Assembly: GCA_964591085.1 (NCBI GenBank)
Contig: CAZPXH010000001.1
Span: forward strand, 310,001-374,000
Source: CAZPXH01 sp964591085
GTDB lineage: Bacteria; Spirochaetota; Spirochaetia; DSM-27196; CAZPXH01
Direction of reading: 5' to 3'
DNA length: 64,000 bases
Under the pieces are notes generated by a model. The model ran no database searches. It was not told the DNA's origin and saw nothing but the letters and a program-made list of their open reading frames with translations. A program made the position numbers and the translations under genes. Below are positions 24,034 through 31,313 of this stretch, one piece after another (position 1 is the first letter of the stretch; each line of letters starts with the position of its first letter).

Positions 24034-25278
24034 ATGAAAGAATACGTAGCAGTCGTCGGCGCTCAGTGGGGTGACGAGGGCAAGGGCAAGATTGTGGACG
24101 TGCTGGCGGCGGATGCGGATGCAGTGGTCCGGTTTTCCGGCGGTTCCAACGCCGGCCACACCATTGTGCACGGCTCGGAGGAGTACAAGCTCCACCTGGT
24201 GCCTTCCGGAATCCTGTATCCGGATGTTCACGCCTATCTTGGTGCCGCAATGGTCATAGATCCCGTGCAGCTCTTCCGTGAGCTGGACGAACTGTCCGAG
24301 CGCGGCATTGACTGGACCGGTCGCGTACACGTGTCAGACCGGGCACACGTGGTGCTCCCCGGATACCGTGCCCAGGACAAAGCGCTGGACGCGGAGCGCA
24401 TCCGACCGATCGGGACAACCGGGCGGGGGATTGGCGTTGCCTACGCGGCAAAGGCCGCGCGGGACGGAATCCGAGCCGTTGACCTCTCGGATGACGCGCT
24501 CCTCGCAGAGCTGGAACCGGAAGACCGGGACAGCCTGCTCGGTGTCAGGGATCGCCTGCTCCCGCTGCTGGTAAACATCACGGACACCCTCTACGAGTCA
24601 GGGCACCGACGAATCCTTCTGGAGGGGGCACAGGGCACCCTCCTGGATCTGGACCTGGGCACCTATCCCTTTGTGACCTCTACCTCCGTGGTTGCCGGTG
24701 GAGCGGCGGTAGGCGCCGGTATCGGGCCGCGGCGAATCAACCGGGTGCTCGGAGTGTTCAAGGCCTACTCAACGCGGGTGGGCAACGGTCCATTCCCCAC
24801 CGAACTCTCAGAAGGTACGGATGCCCCGGAAGCGTCGCTGGTTCAGCAGATCCGCAAGACCGGGCGCGAGTACGGCGTGACCACCGGGCGTGCCCGCCGG
24901 ATCGGCCACCTGGACCTGGTTGCACTCCGCTACGCGTGCCGGGTCAACAGCCTGGACGGCCTGGTGCTCACCCACCTGGACGTGCTGGATGACTTTCCCG
25001 TGATCCGATACTGCACTGACTACGAGGTAAACGGCGCGCGTACGCGATCCATCCCCGCCTCCGCTGATCTCCTGGCCACGGCAAAGCCGGTGATCGCCGA
25101 GATGCCGGGCTGGCAGGAAGACATCTTCGGGGCAAAGACCTGGGATGAGCTGCCGGCGGCAGCGCGTGACTACATTGCCATGATTGAAGACTACGTGGAG
25201 ACGCCGGTAACAATCGTCTCCGTAGGCTTTGAACGGAGCCAGACCATCATTCGGTCCCCGCTGTGGTCTGATTCATGA
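24034..25278 (+). CDS. purA: Adenylosuccinate synthetase
   Basis: Joins IMP and aspartate using GTP to form adenylosuccinate, the entry to AMP synthesis. The 414-residue length is normal. Key motifs are GDEGKGK with catalytic Asp14, GGSNAGHTIV with His42, GTTGRGIG for IMP binding, LEGAQGTLLDLDLGTYPFV and TTGRARRIG. It follows guaB by 28 bases with GGACCTGGAA as a weak ribosome-binding site. Sitting between guaB and guaA, it places both branches from IMP in one probable operon. Confidence 0.97.
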   Translation: MKEYVAVVGAQWGDEGKGKIVDVLAADADAVVRFSGGSNAGHTIVHGSEEYKLHLVPSGILYPDVHAYLGAAMVIDPVQLFRELDELSERGIDWTGRVHVSDRAHVVLPGYRAQDKALDAERIRPIGTTGRGIGVAYAAKAARDGIRAVDLSDDALLAELEPEDRDSLLGVRDRLLPLLVNITDTLYESGHRRILLEGAQGTLLDLDLGTYPFVTSTSVVAGGAAVGAGIGPRRINRVLGVFKAYSTRVGNGPFPTELSEGTDAPEASLVQQIRKTGREYGVTTGRARRIGHLDLVALRYACRVNSLDGLVLTHLDVLDDFPVIRYCTDYEVNGARTRSIPASADLLATAKPVIAEMPGWQEDIFGAKTWDELPAAARDYIAMIEDYVETPVTIVSVGFERSQTIIRSPLWSDS

Positions 25279-25310
25279 CCGCCGCACCCCGCTGAGACAT
25301 CGGTAGACCC

Positions 25311-26933
25311 GTGATCCTGGTCATTGACTACGGCAGCCAGACCACCCACCTGATCGCCCGGAGGCTGCGTGAGCAGGGTTGCTTCGCACGCATTGTCTCA
25401 CCGGACAGCGAATTCGCTTCCGCCGACGTCCCCGGCGACGATGCCGAAGGAACCCCAAGCGACGTGCGCGGGCTTGTACTCTCCGGCTCCCCGCGCTCCA
25501 GCCGGGAACCGGACGCGCCGGCTATCCCCGCGTGGGTGGGCGAGAGCGACCTTCCGGTCCTGGGAATCTGCTACGGAATCCAGCGATTGACGGTGGAGCG
25601 GGGAGGGCAGGTTGAGCGCTCGCACCGGCGGGAGTACGGCCAGGCACAGATCCGTCCCGTGGCGGACACAAGGGACACCGCAGAGCCCACGGACACTGCC
25701 AACCCCAGGGGCGGCGGTGATTTCCCACCACTTTCGGACGAATCCTGCGCTACCGTATGGATGAGCCACGGGGACAGCATTACAAGTCCTGCACCGGGAT
25801 TCCGGGTAGTCATGGAAACCAATAGCGGCGTTCCGGCGGTGCTGGAGGCAGATCAGGGAAGAACCTGGGGCCTGCAGTTCCACCCGGAAGTAAGCCACAG
25901 CTCCTGCGGTGCGGCAGTGCTGCGCTGGTTTGCCACCAAGATCTGCGGGATCCAGCTGGACTGGCGCCCGGAAGACCAGCTTGCCGATATCAGACAGAAG
26001 CTCCGCCAACGCGTTGGGAGCCGGGACGTCCTTGCCCTCGTTAGCGGTGGAGTTGATTCCAGCGTGCTTGCGGCTCTCCTGCTGTCAGCGCTGGACCCGG
26101 CACAGGTGCACCTGCTCCACGTGGACCACGGGCTCATGCGAGCGGGCGAGAGCGATGCCGTCATCGTCAGCCTGGAGGCCCTTGGCGCGCGGGAGATCCA
26201 CATCGAGCGTGAGTCAGATCGGTTCCTCTCCGCGCTCGCCGGAGTATCTGATCCTGAGGAGAAGCGGCGCCGGATTGGCGACACTTTTGTCCGGGTCCAG
26301 CAGGAGCTGGTGGCCTCACTCGGCCTGTCAGACGCGCTCCTTGCACAGGGCACCCTGTACACGGATCTGGTGGAAAGCGGAGCGGGGACCGGCACGTCCG
26401 GGGCTGTGATCAAGACACACCACAACGTGCGCTCACCCCTGATTGCAGCAAAGCGGGAGCGGGGCGAGCTCATTGAACCTCTCGGCGAGTTCTACAAGGA
26501 TGAGGTCCGTGATCTGGGAATTGCGCTAGGGTTACCGCCCGAGCTTGTGCATCGTCATCCCTTTCCGGGACCCGGCCTGGCTATCCGCATCCCGGGAGAA
26601 GTCACACCGGAAGCCCTGGAAAGCCTCCGCCACGCGGACGGAATCCTGGTCGAGGAGATCCGATCGCGAGGGCTGTACCACCGGATCTGGCAGGCCTTCT
26701 GCGTGCTGTTGCCGGTCCGGAGCGTGGGAGTAGCGGGAGACGAGCGGGCCTACAAGCAGGTCCTGGCGATACGCGCCGTGGACTCCGAGGACGGAATGAC
26801 CGCCAGGAACCATCGCTTTCCGTGGGAAGACCTGGAGGAAATTGCCACCCGCATCGCCAACGAGGTACCCGCCATCGGCCGGGTGGTCTACGACTTGAGC
26901 TCCAAGCCACCAGGCACGATTGAGTGGGAGTAG
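25311..26933 (+). CDS. guaA: GMP synthase (glutamine-hydrolysing)
   Basis: Aminates XMP to GMP using glutamine and ATP. A class I amidotransferase domain fills about residues 1-205, with the nucleophile Cys87 in LGICYGIQ and the His/Glu pair in LQFHPEVSH. The ATP-pyrophosphatase domain starts near residue 225 with the P-loop LVSGGVDSSVLA. The C-terminal dimerisation domain ends in the family signature KPPGTIEWE. At 540 residues it is slightly longer than E. coli GuaA, because of an insertion of about 20 residues after residue 120 (DTAEPTDTANPRGGGDF). The start is GTG at 25311 without a strong ribosome-binding site. Confidence 0.97.
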   Translation: MILVIDYGSQTTHLIARRLREQGCFARIVSPDSEFASADVPGDDAEGTPSDVRGLVLSGSPRSSREPDAPAIPAWVGESDLPVLGICYGIQRLTVERGGQVERSHRREYGQAQIRPVADTRDTAEPTDTANPRGGGDFPPLSDESCATVWMSHGDSITSPAPGFRVVMETNSGVPAVLEADQGRTWGLQFHPEVSHSSCGAAVLRWFATKICGIQLDWRPEDQLADIRQKLRQRVGSRDVLALVSGGVDSSVLAALLLSALDPAQVHLLHVDHGLMRAGESDAVIVSLEALGAREIHIERESDRFLSALAGVSDPEEKRRRIGDTFVRVQQELVASLGLSDALLAQGTLYTDLVESGAGTGTSGAVIKTHHNVRSPLIAAKRERGELIEPLGEFYKDEVRDLGIALGLPPELVHRHPFPGPGLAIRIPGEVTPEALESLRHADGILVEEIRSRGLYHRIWQAFCVLLPVRSVGVAGDERAYKQVLAIRAVDSEDGMTARNHRFPWEDLEEIATRIANEVPAIGRVVYDLSSKPPGTIEWE

Positions 26934-27009
26934 GGGCGGAAGCTACGGGGTTCAGCCCTTTGTGCTTGATTCCGGAGGAAGGCGCCAGCGAGAAACGGAG
27001 GAACCCCAC

Positions 27010-28806
27010 GTGAGCTACGTTGACCCTGTGTTGGAGGAACGCCGTGCGGCACTTACTGCCGCGAGCACTGATCATGAGCGAATGATTGCGCTCCTGTGGC
27101 TCGCCAAGCGCCACCTGGGCATTGATGACGATGCCTGCGCGAGGGTCCTGGCGGAGGCGGAACCCTTGGTTGAGTCCATTGGGGGCAACTGGGAGAACGC
27201 GCTCTTCGGATTGCTTGTTGCGGGGAGATCTCTGTTCCGCGGGGTCTGGGCCGACTCGTTCAATGCCGGCTACCGCTCGCTCAGGCTTGCGCGCCAGGCG
27301 GAAGACCCATGGCTGCTCGCCTTTGCGCTGGTAAACGTTGGCCTGATCCAGGTGTGGGCCGGTGACGCCACCGCCGCCGTAGAGCTCAGTGAGGAAGCCT
27401 TGGCACTGATACCGGACGGTAGCGAAGACCCTGCCTGGCTGGAGGTCCTTGGGGACTACCACAACATCATGAGCTTTGTGGAAGACGCAAACGACAACCT
27501 TGCGGCGGCCTCACACCACAGGGAGCTCTCCAATCAGGCCTACACCGCTATCCCACATTATCCGGGCTTGCCAGTGCCGGATCAGCGCTTTGTGGAAGAC
27601 TCCATTGTCCGTGGAGATCCGGACAGGATTGAGCGCGTGGTGGATGAACTGGAGGCCAGCGCGAGCGAGCGCGGCGTTGGCTCCCGCTTTGCGGCAGCCA
27701 TCGACACGCTCCGTGGCCTGATCGCGTACATGCGTGGTGAAAACCAGGACTTCCCAGGCAGATTGGAGGCCGCCGTCGTCCAGTTCAGCCCGAATCACCC
27801 GGAGACACGAAATCAAGATCTGGACCGAGAGCGGTTTCAGTACTCCTTGTTCATTTCAGTGGTGCTCCTCCGTCAGACGGGCCAGTGGGAGCGCTTGACT
27901 CGGATCATCGATCACGGGCTGCGACAAGCACCGGAACTCTTGGGACCACGCGGGAAGGTGCGCAGCCTGGAGACAAAAGCCTTCGCCCTGGAGCAACTTG
28001 GACAGTACCCGCTTGCGCTGACTGCCTTGCGTGAAGCACAGCGGACTGAACGCGAGATCGGCATTGCACAGGCACGGCAGCGGCTGGAGCAGATGCGCCT
28101 GAGCAAGGAAGTGGAGGCCCAGTTCAAGCTGACAGAGCTGGAGCGATCCAAGAACACAGAGCTGGACGCAGAACGCTCGCGGGTGGAGAAGCTGCTGCTC
28201 AACGTTCTTCCTGAGCCAATTGTGGCGGAGCTCAAAACGAGCAACGAGAGCCCGTCGCGAACCTTTGGGCACGTGGCCGTCCTTGCCGCCGACATTGTCG
28301 GATTCTCCACACTCGCGAGGGAGATGACCCCCCATGATCTGTTTGAGGAGCTCAACGAGGTCTTCGGAGCATTTGACGCGCTTGTCACCAGCTCCGGCGG
28401 ACAACGCTTGAAGACAATTGGGGATGCGTACCTTGCCGTCGCGGGAATACTTGATGAATCGGAGAACCCATCGCAGGCGCTGGTCTCTTTCGCCCAATCG
28501 GCTCTCCAATTCCTGTCAGACCGCAAGGGACAGGCACTGAACCGGATGCGTTTTGGTATCCACGTTGGCCCGGTGACCGCGGGAATTGTTGGAAAGACAC
28601 GCTACGTCTACGATGTCTTTGGCGACACGGTGAACACGGCGTTTCGGCTGGAGGGGTTCTGCCCTCCTGGGCATGTTTGTATTAGCGCGGCGGTACGGAG
28701 GCAGCTGCGGGACCCCGAGTCTGAGTGGCTGGATCACGGAGCAGTTGATCTCAAGGGCGTTGGTGCGGTCCATACCTTCGTGTCTGCCCACACCTCCACC
28801 AACTGA
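27010..28806 (+). CDS. TPR-containing class III adenylate cyclase
   Basis: A 598-residue cytosolic protein predicted to make cAMP from ATP. Residues 1-360 are helical, TPR-like repeats. A coiled coil (about 365-415) leads through LLLNVLPEPIVAELK into a class III cyclase domain. Metal-binding Asp428 (AADIVGF) and Asp472 (KTIGDAYL), adenine-specifying Lys468 and Asp535 (VYDVFGD) and transition-state Asn542 and Arg546 (NTAFR) are all present, so it should be active and prefer ATP. The GTG start has GGAGGA seven bases upstream. No membrane segment is visible. The TPR region probably senses a partner protein; the signal is unknown. It follows guaA by 76 bases. Confidence 0.9.
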   Translation: MSYVDPVLEERRAALTAASTDHERMIALLWLAKRHLGIDDDACARVLAEAEPLVESIGGNWENALFGLLVAGRSLFRGVWADSFNAGYRSLRLARQAEDPWLLAFALVNVGLIQVWAGDATAAVELSEEALALIPDGSEDPAWLEVLGDYHNIMSFVEDANDNLAAASHHRELSNQAYTAIPHYPGLPVPDQRFVEDSIVRGDPDRIERVVDELEASASERGVGSRFAAAIDTLRGLIAYMRGENQDFPGRLEAAVVQFSPNHPETRNQDLDRERFQYSLFISVVLLRQTGQWERLTRIIDHGLRQAPELLGPRGKVRSLETKAFALEQLGQYPLALTALREAQRTEREIGIAQARQRLEQMRLSKEVEAQFKLTELERSKNTELDAERSRVEKLLLNVLPEPIVAELKTSNESPSRTFGHVAVLAADIVGFSTLAREMTPHDLFEELNEVFGAFDALVTSSGGQRLKTIGDAYLAVAGILDESENPSQALVSFAQSALQFLSDRKGQALNRMRFGIHVGPVTAGIVGKTRYVYDVFGDTVNTAFRLEGFCPPGHVCISAAVRRQLRDPESEWLDHGAVDLKGVGAVHTFVSAHTSTN

Positions 28807-28907
28807 ACCTGATCATCGGCCAGAGCGCATAGCGACAGTTGCGCGATGCTGCCATGCGGTTGTATGGCCTGCACAACTCGGCGCGCTACACAGCAAGGAG
28901 ACAGGGC

Positions 28908-29354
28908 GTGAGCGATCTGGATCGGGTGCAGAAACGGCAGCGGCAGAATCTGGTTCTGTCCTGGGTGAACCTTGCGCTATTCGTGGTGCTGTTTGCAGGA
29001 CTCGCTTTTGTCATTGGGACTGCGGTGTCCCTGGTCAACCGGGTGAACACGGGGCTGGACGCCGCGGAGGAGTCCATAGCGGCGGTGCAGGAACAGCTCC
29101 GCTCCCTGGAGCCGGAAGCAATTGTGGAGCAGCTGGTGAGTACGGCAACGGCCCAGCTGGATGAATCCATCACCGGCGCCATCATGGAGTCCGAGTTTGC
29201 CCAGACCATGGAGGCGATCCAGGAGCTGTACCAGTCCATTGAGGGCCTTGATCCTGACGCGCTGGCCCAGCAGGTGTCCTACAACGTGCTCATCGGCCTG
29301 AGCGACGGACTCCGCAACGCCGCAGAAGCCCGCAACCCAGGGGCGTCCGACTAA
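28908..29354 (+). CDS. Small membrane-anchored coiled-coil protein
   Basis: I do not recognise this 148-residue protein. After a basic N-terminus (MSDLDRVQKRQRQN) there is one membrane helix (about residues 16-42, NLALFVVLFAGLAFVIGTAV). A Glu/Gln-rich helical and probably coiled-coil region follows (TGLDAAEESIAAVQEQLRS). The GTG at 28908 is chosen over upstream in-frame ATGs because AAGGAG lies 7 bases before it. The last codons contain the first TCCG of a 10-bp-spaced repeat that continues past the stop. Confidence 0.65.
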   Translation: MSDLDRVQKRQRQNLVLSWVNLALFVVLFAGLAFVIGTAVSLVNRVNTGLDAAEESIAAVQEQLRSLEPEAIVEQLVSTATAQLDESITGAIMESEFAQTMEAIQELYQSIEGLDPDALAQQVSYNVLIGLSDGLRNAAEARNPGASD

Positions 29355-29400
29355 GTCCGACCGCATCCGGCGGGATCCGACCTGATCCGTTCTGATCCGG
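29346..29400. repeat. Six TCCG motifs at exact 10-bp spacing
   Basis: TCCG occurs at 29346, 29356, 29366, 29376, 29386 and 29396, each exactly 10 bases after the last. The unit is loosely NNNGATCCGA; the middle copies share GATCCG. The array starts in the last codons of the small membrane-protein gene and runs 46 bases past its stop. No further copy continues the phase on either side. Confidence 0.7.
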
Positions 29401-29607
29401 AGCACGCAGACCAATGGGAGACGGTTTTCCACGGATCCCATGGTTTGCGCGCGGACCTCTGGAGGTGGCGGGAGTCGCCTTTCGCTCGTCGGCATCGTGC
29501 CTCCTCGCTTCAGGCCGTCTACGTCGCTGAATCGCCATCCGTGGCGATCCGCGCTCCACGTATTCGCACCGCTCCTCCGCTTCGACTGCCGCGCCTGAGC
29601 AGACAAC
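29401..29607. other. Non-coding spacer before the tmRNA terminator
   Basis: I see no convincing gene here. The spacer holds an interrupted inverted repeat (ATGGGA 29414-29419 with TCCCAT 29436-29441). It also holds a copy of the tmRNA 3' end at 29458-29477 and a perfect 7-bp hairpin, ATCGCCA TCCG TGGCGAT, at 29531-29548. The only open frames are Arg/Pro-rich and have no ribosome-binding site. The density of small symmetrical elements suggests an intergenic repeat of the REP type, which other copies in the genome would confirm. Confidence 0.5.
29458..29477 (-). repeat. 20-bp direct repeat of the tmRNA 3' end (distal copy)
   Basis: TCTGGAGGTGGCGGGAGTCG at 29458-29477 is identical to 29646-29665, which spans the last 18 bases of the tmRNA gene plus 2 flanking bases. 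The copies are in the same orientation, 188 bp apart. After the repeat the distal copy diverges completely, so it is not a second tmRNA or tRNA gene. Confidence 0.75.
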
Positions 29608-29642
29608 AAAAAAGAGCCGCCGACTCTCGGGTCGACGGCTCT
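29608..29642 (-). terminator. Rho-independent terminator of ssrA
   Basis: On the minus strand, AGAGCCGTCGAC, loop CCGAGA and GTCGGCGGCTCT form a 12-bp stem with one G-U pair, followed by six T. It begins 6 bases past the tmRNA 3' end. It is the best intrinsic terminator in the window. Confidence 0.9.
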
Positions 29643-29647
29643 TCTTC

Positions 29648-30033
29648 TGGAGGTGGCGGGAGTCGAACCCGCGTCCTGACAGGTGCCACCTGGACGTCTA
29701 CAGGCTTAGTTGGCGGTTAGTGTTCTCGGCAGCCGATTGGCCCGTCAACGCGCCGACGGCTGCCCAGCCTGGTAGATTTTCCGCTACAGCGTCAGGCCAG
29801 CCGCAACGGTTAGTCCCGGTTTAGTGTCAGACCGTATCGCCCTCGGAACAGTGTGCGAAGGGTCCGTGGCTACTTTAGGTTACGCAGCCAGGGCGAGGTC
29901 GTCCTCGGCCGGAGCCGAGAAAGCGAACTCTTCTTCACGCTTGGCAATTTACAAGCTGCGCCAGTTTTAGGAGTTAGTCGCTCCGCCTGCAATCCAGATC
30001 ACGATCCGAGCCAGTCGAAACCGGAGCACCCCC
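29648..30033 (-). ncRNA. ssrA: tmRNA (transfer-messenger RNA)
   Basis: tmRNA rescues stalled ribosomes and adds a degradation tag. Read on the minus strand, the 5' end GGGGGTG (30033-30027) pairs with CACCTCC at the 3' end. The conserved 5' segment GCTCCGGTTTCGACTGG follows, and the 3' T-arm is GCGGG TTCGACT CCCGC. The tag frame is 29945-29880: a GCC resume codon begins AKREEEFAFSAP, followed by AEDDLALAA and then TAA. The Leu-Ala-Leu-Ala-Ala end is the usual protease-recognition tail. CCA is not encoded, since the acceptor is followed by A then GAA. smpB is two genes upstream on the same strand. Confidence 0.96.
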
Positions 30034-30047
30034 GTGATCAAGCCATA

Positions 30048-30053
30048 AGTATA
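30048..30053 (-). promoter_or_regulatory. -10 box of the ssrA promoter
   Basis: TATACT on the minus strand at 30053-30048 lies 14 bases upstream of the mature 5' end. This leaves a leader of about 7 bases for removal by RNase P. The -35 region (TGTTCT at 30076-30071, 17-bp spacing) is a poor match. Confidence 0.5.
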
Positions 30054-30078
30054 CCATCGGATGGGCGCACAGAACAGG

Positions 30079-30876
30079 CTAGGTAGAGCGCAGCAGGTTC
30101 ACGACAAGCGGGTGAATGGTCTGGTTTGCGGCAATTCCGGAGTCCAGGAGGGCGGTTCGCCGGCCGTCGGTGGTAGTGATCACGCCGCGCGCCTCCTCAA
30201 CGCAGACCTGCAGCGGCCCGGCATCCCAGGCGCTCATTTCCGGGTCCAGCATCACATCAGCCCTGCCCGCGGCAACCATGAGATATCCGTAGCCATCCGC
30301 CCAGGTTCGCACCAACCGCGCCTGCCGCAGGAGTGCCGCCGCGCCTTCACCAAGATCACGCAGGAGCTTGCCGGGATCGGTGGTCAGAACAACGGCATCA
30401 GAGAGTTGGTCGCATGACCGGACAAATGTCTGTTTTCCGTTGAGCCAGCACCCTCCGCCGCGGTAGGCGGACATCAGTTCCCCGGATGACGGATTGCTGA
30501 TCACGCCACACAGTGCCTCCTCGCCCCGCATGAGCGCAACGAGTGTGGTGTAGAGCGGAATCCCGTGGACAAAGCTCTTCGTTCCATCAATCGGATCGAT
30601 GTACCACCTGAGGTCTGCCTGGCCTTCGGATCCAAACTCCTCTCCGAGGATCGCGTGATCCGGGAAGGTGTGCGAAATGATGGCGCGGATCGTCTCCTCC
30701 GCGGCGCGGTCGGCTGCGGTGACCTCGCTCCCATCTGCCTTGTACTCGGTTGCAACCCCGGTGCGGGCAAATCGCTGAATGACACCACCTGCGGCCAAGG
30801 CAGCCTTCTCCGCCACGCTTGTGAAGTGGCGGAGATCGGACTCCGGAACAGGGCTATCGGGCTCGCCTGAGTTCAC
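30079..30876 (-). CDS. Inositol-monophosphatase-family phosphatase
   Basis: A 265-residue metal-dependent phosphatase. Metal-site motifs are ILGEEFG (Glu79/Glu80), WYIDPIDGTKSF (Asp94 and Asp97) and AWDAGPLQVCVEEARG. This family covers inositol monophosphatase, histidinol-phosphate phosphatase (HisN type) and sugar bisphosphatases. The GIPLYTTLVALM segment looks HisN- or IMPase-like, but the substrate cannot be fixed. The GTG at 30876 is chosen because GGAGGT lies five bases upstream; it overlaps the end of smpB by 23 bases. The gene ends 46 bases before the tmRNA 5' end and is in the same strand block. Confidence 0.88.
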   Translation of the reverse strand: MNSGEPDSPVPESDLRHFTSVAEKAALAAGGVIQRFARTGVATEYKADGSEVTAADRAAEETIRAIISHTFPDHAILGEEFGSEGQADLRWYIDPIDGTKSFVHGIPLYTTLVALMRGEEALCGVISNPSSGELMSAYRGGGCWLNGKQTFVRSCDQLSDAVVLTTDPGKLLRDLGEGAAALLRQARLVRTWADGYGYLMVAAGRADVMLDPEMSAWDAGPLQVCVEEARGVITTTDGRRTALLDSGIAANQTIHPLVVNLLRST

Positions 30877-31312
30877 GGTCCACCTCCCGCTTCTGGTCTT
30901 TCTGTTTGATGGTCTGCCGCTTGTCGTAGAGCTTCTTGCCGCGGCACACCCCAAGCTCAACCTTCACCTTCCGGTTCTTCAGGTAGATGCTCAAGGGAAT
31001 CAACGTGAAGCCCTTTTCCTCAACCCGCTTTCGCAGGCGCTGGATCTCATCAGCGTGGGCAAGGAGTTTCCGCTCCCGGTCGGGATCGTGGTTCTCGTGG
31101 GTGCCAAACTTGTACGGGCTGATGTGAAAACCGATCAGGTAGAGCTGGCCGCCGCGGATTCGGGCATAGGCATCCGTGAAGTTGAAGTTGTGGGCCCGGA
31201 CGGCCTTCACCTCGGTACCCTCAAGCGCAATTCCACATTCCAGGCGGTCTACCACCTCATACTCGTGGAAGGCCTTCCGATTCCGGCCGAGGACCGGGGT
31301 TTCCGTGGCCAT
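30854..31312 (-). CDS. smpB: SsrA-binding protein SmpB
   Basis: SmpB binds tmRNA and delivers it to stalled ribosomes. The 152-residue protein shows NRKAFHEYEVVDRLECGI, LEGTEVKAVR, HISPYKFGTHENHDPDR and the basic C-terminal tail KKLYDKRQTIKQKDQKRE, which inserts into the mRNA channel. ATG 31312 gives the normal N-terminus (MATETPVLGRN). It starts one base after the stop of the FGE-like gene and its end overlaps the phosphatase gene by 23 bases. ssrA itself lies downstream in the same block. Confidence 0.96.
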   Translation of the reverse strand: MATETPVLGRNRKAFHEYEVVDRLECGIALEGTEVKAVRAHNFNFTDAYARIRGGQLYLIGFHISPYKFGTHENHDPDRERKLLAHADEIQRLRKRVEEKGFTLIPLSIYLKNRKVKVELGVCRGKKLYDKRQTIKQKDQKREVDRELRRAR

Positions 31313-31313
31313 A

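Noticed and set aside
29455..29510. Possible tRNA or second tmRNA at the duplicate 3' end
   Set aside because: Only the last 18-20 bases match. No T-arm, anticodon arm or 5' acceptor partner can be folded from the sequence beyond the repeat.
29445..29720. Plus-strand open frame across the spacer and tmRNA end
   Set aside because: It runs through the terminator and the tmRNA gene, is rich in Arg/Ser/Pro, and has no ribosome-binding site.
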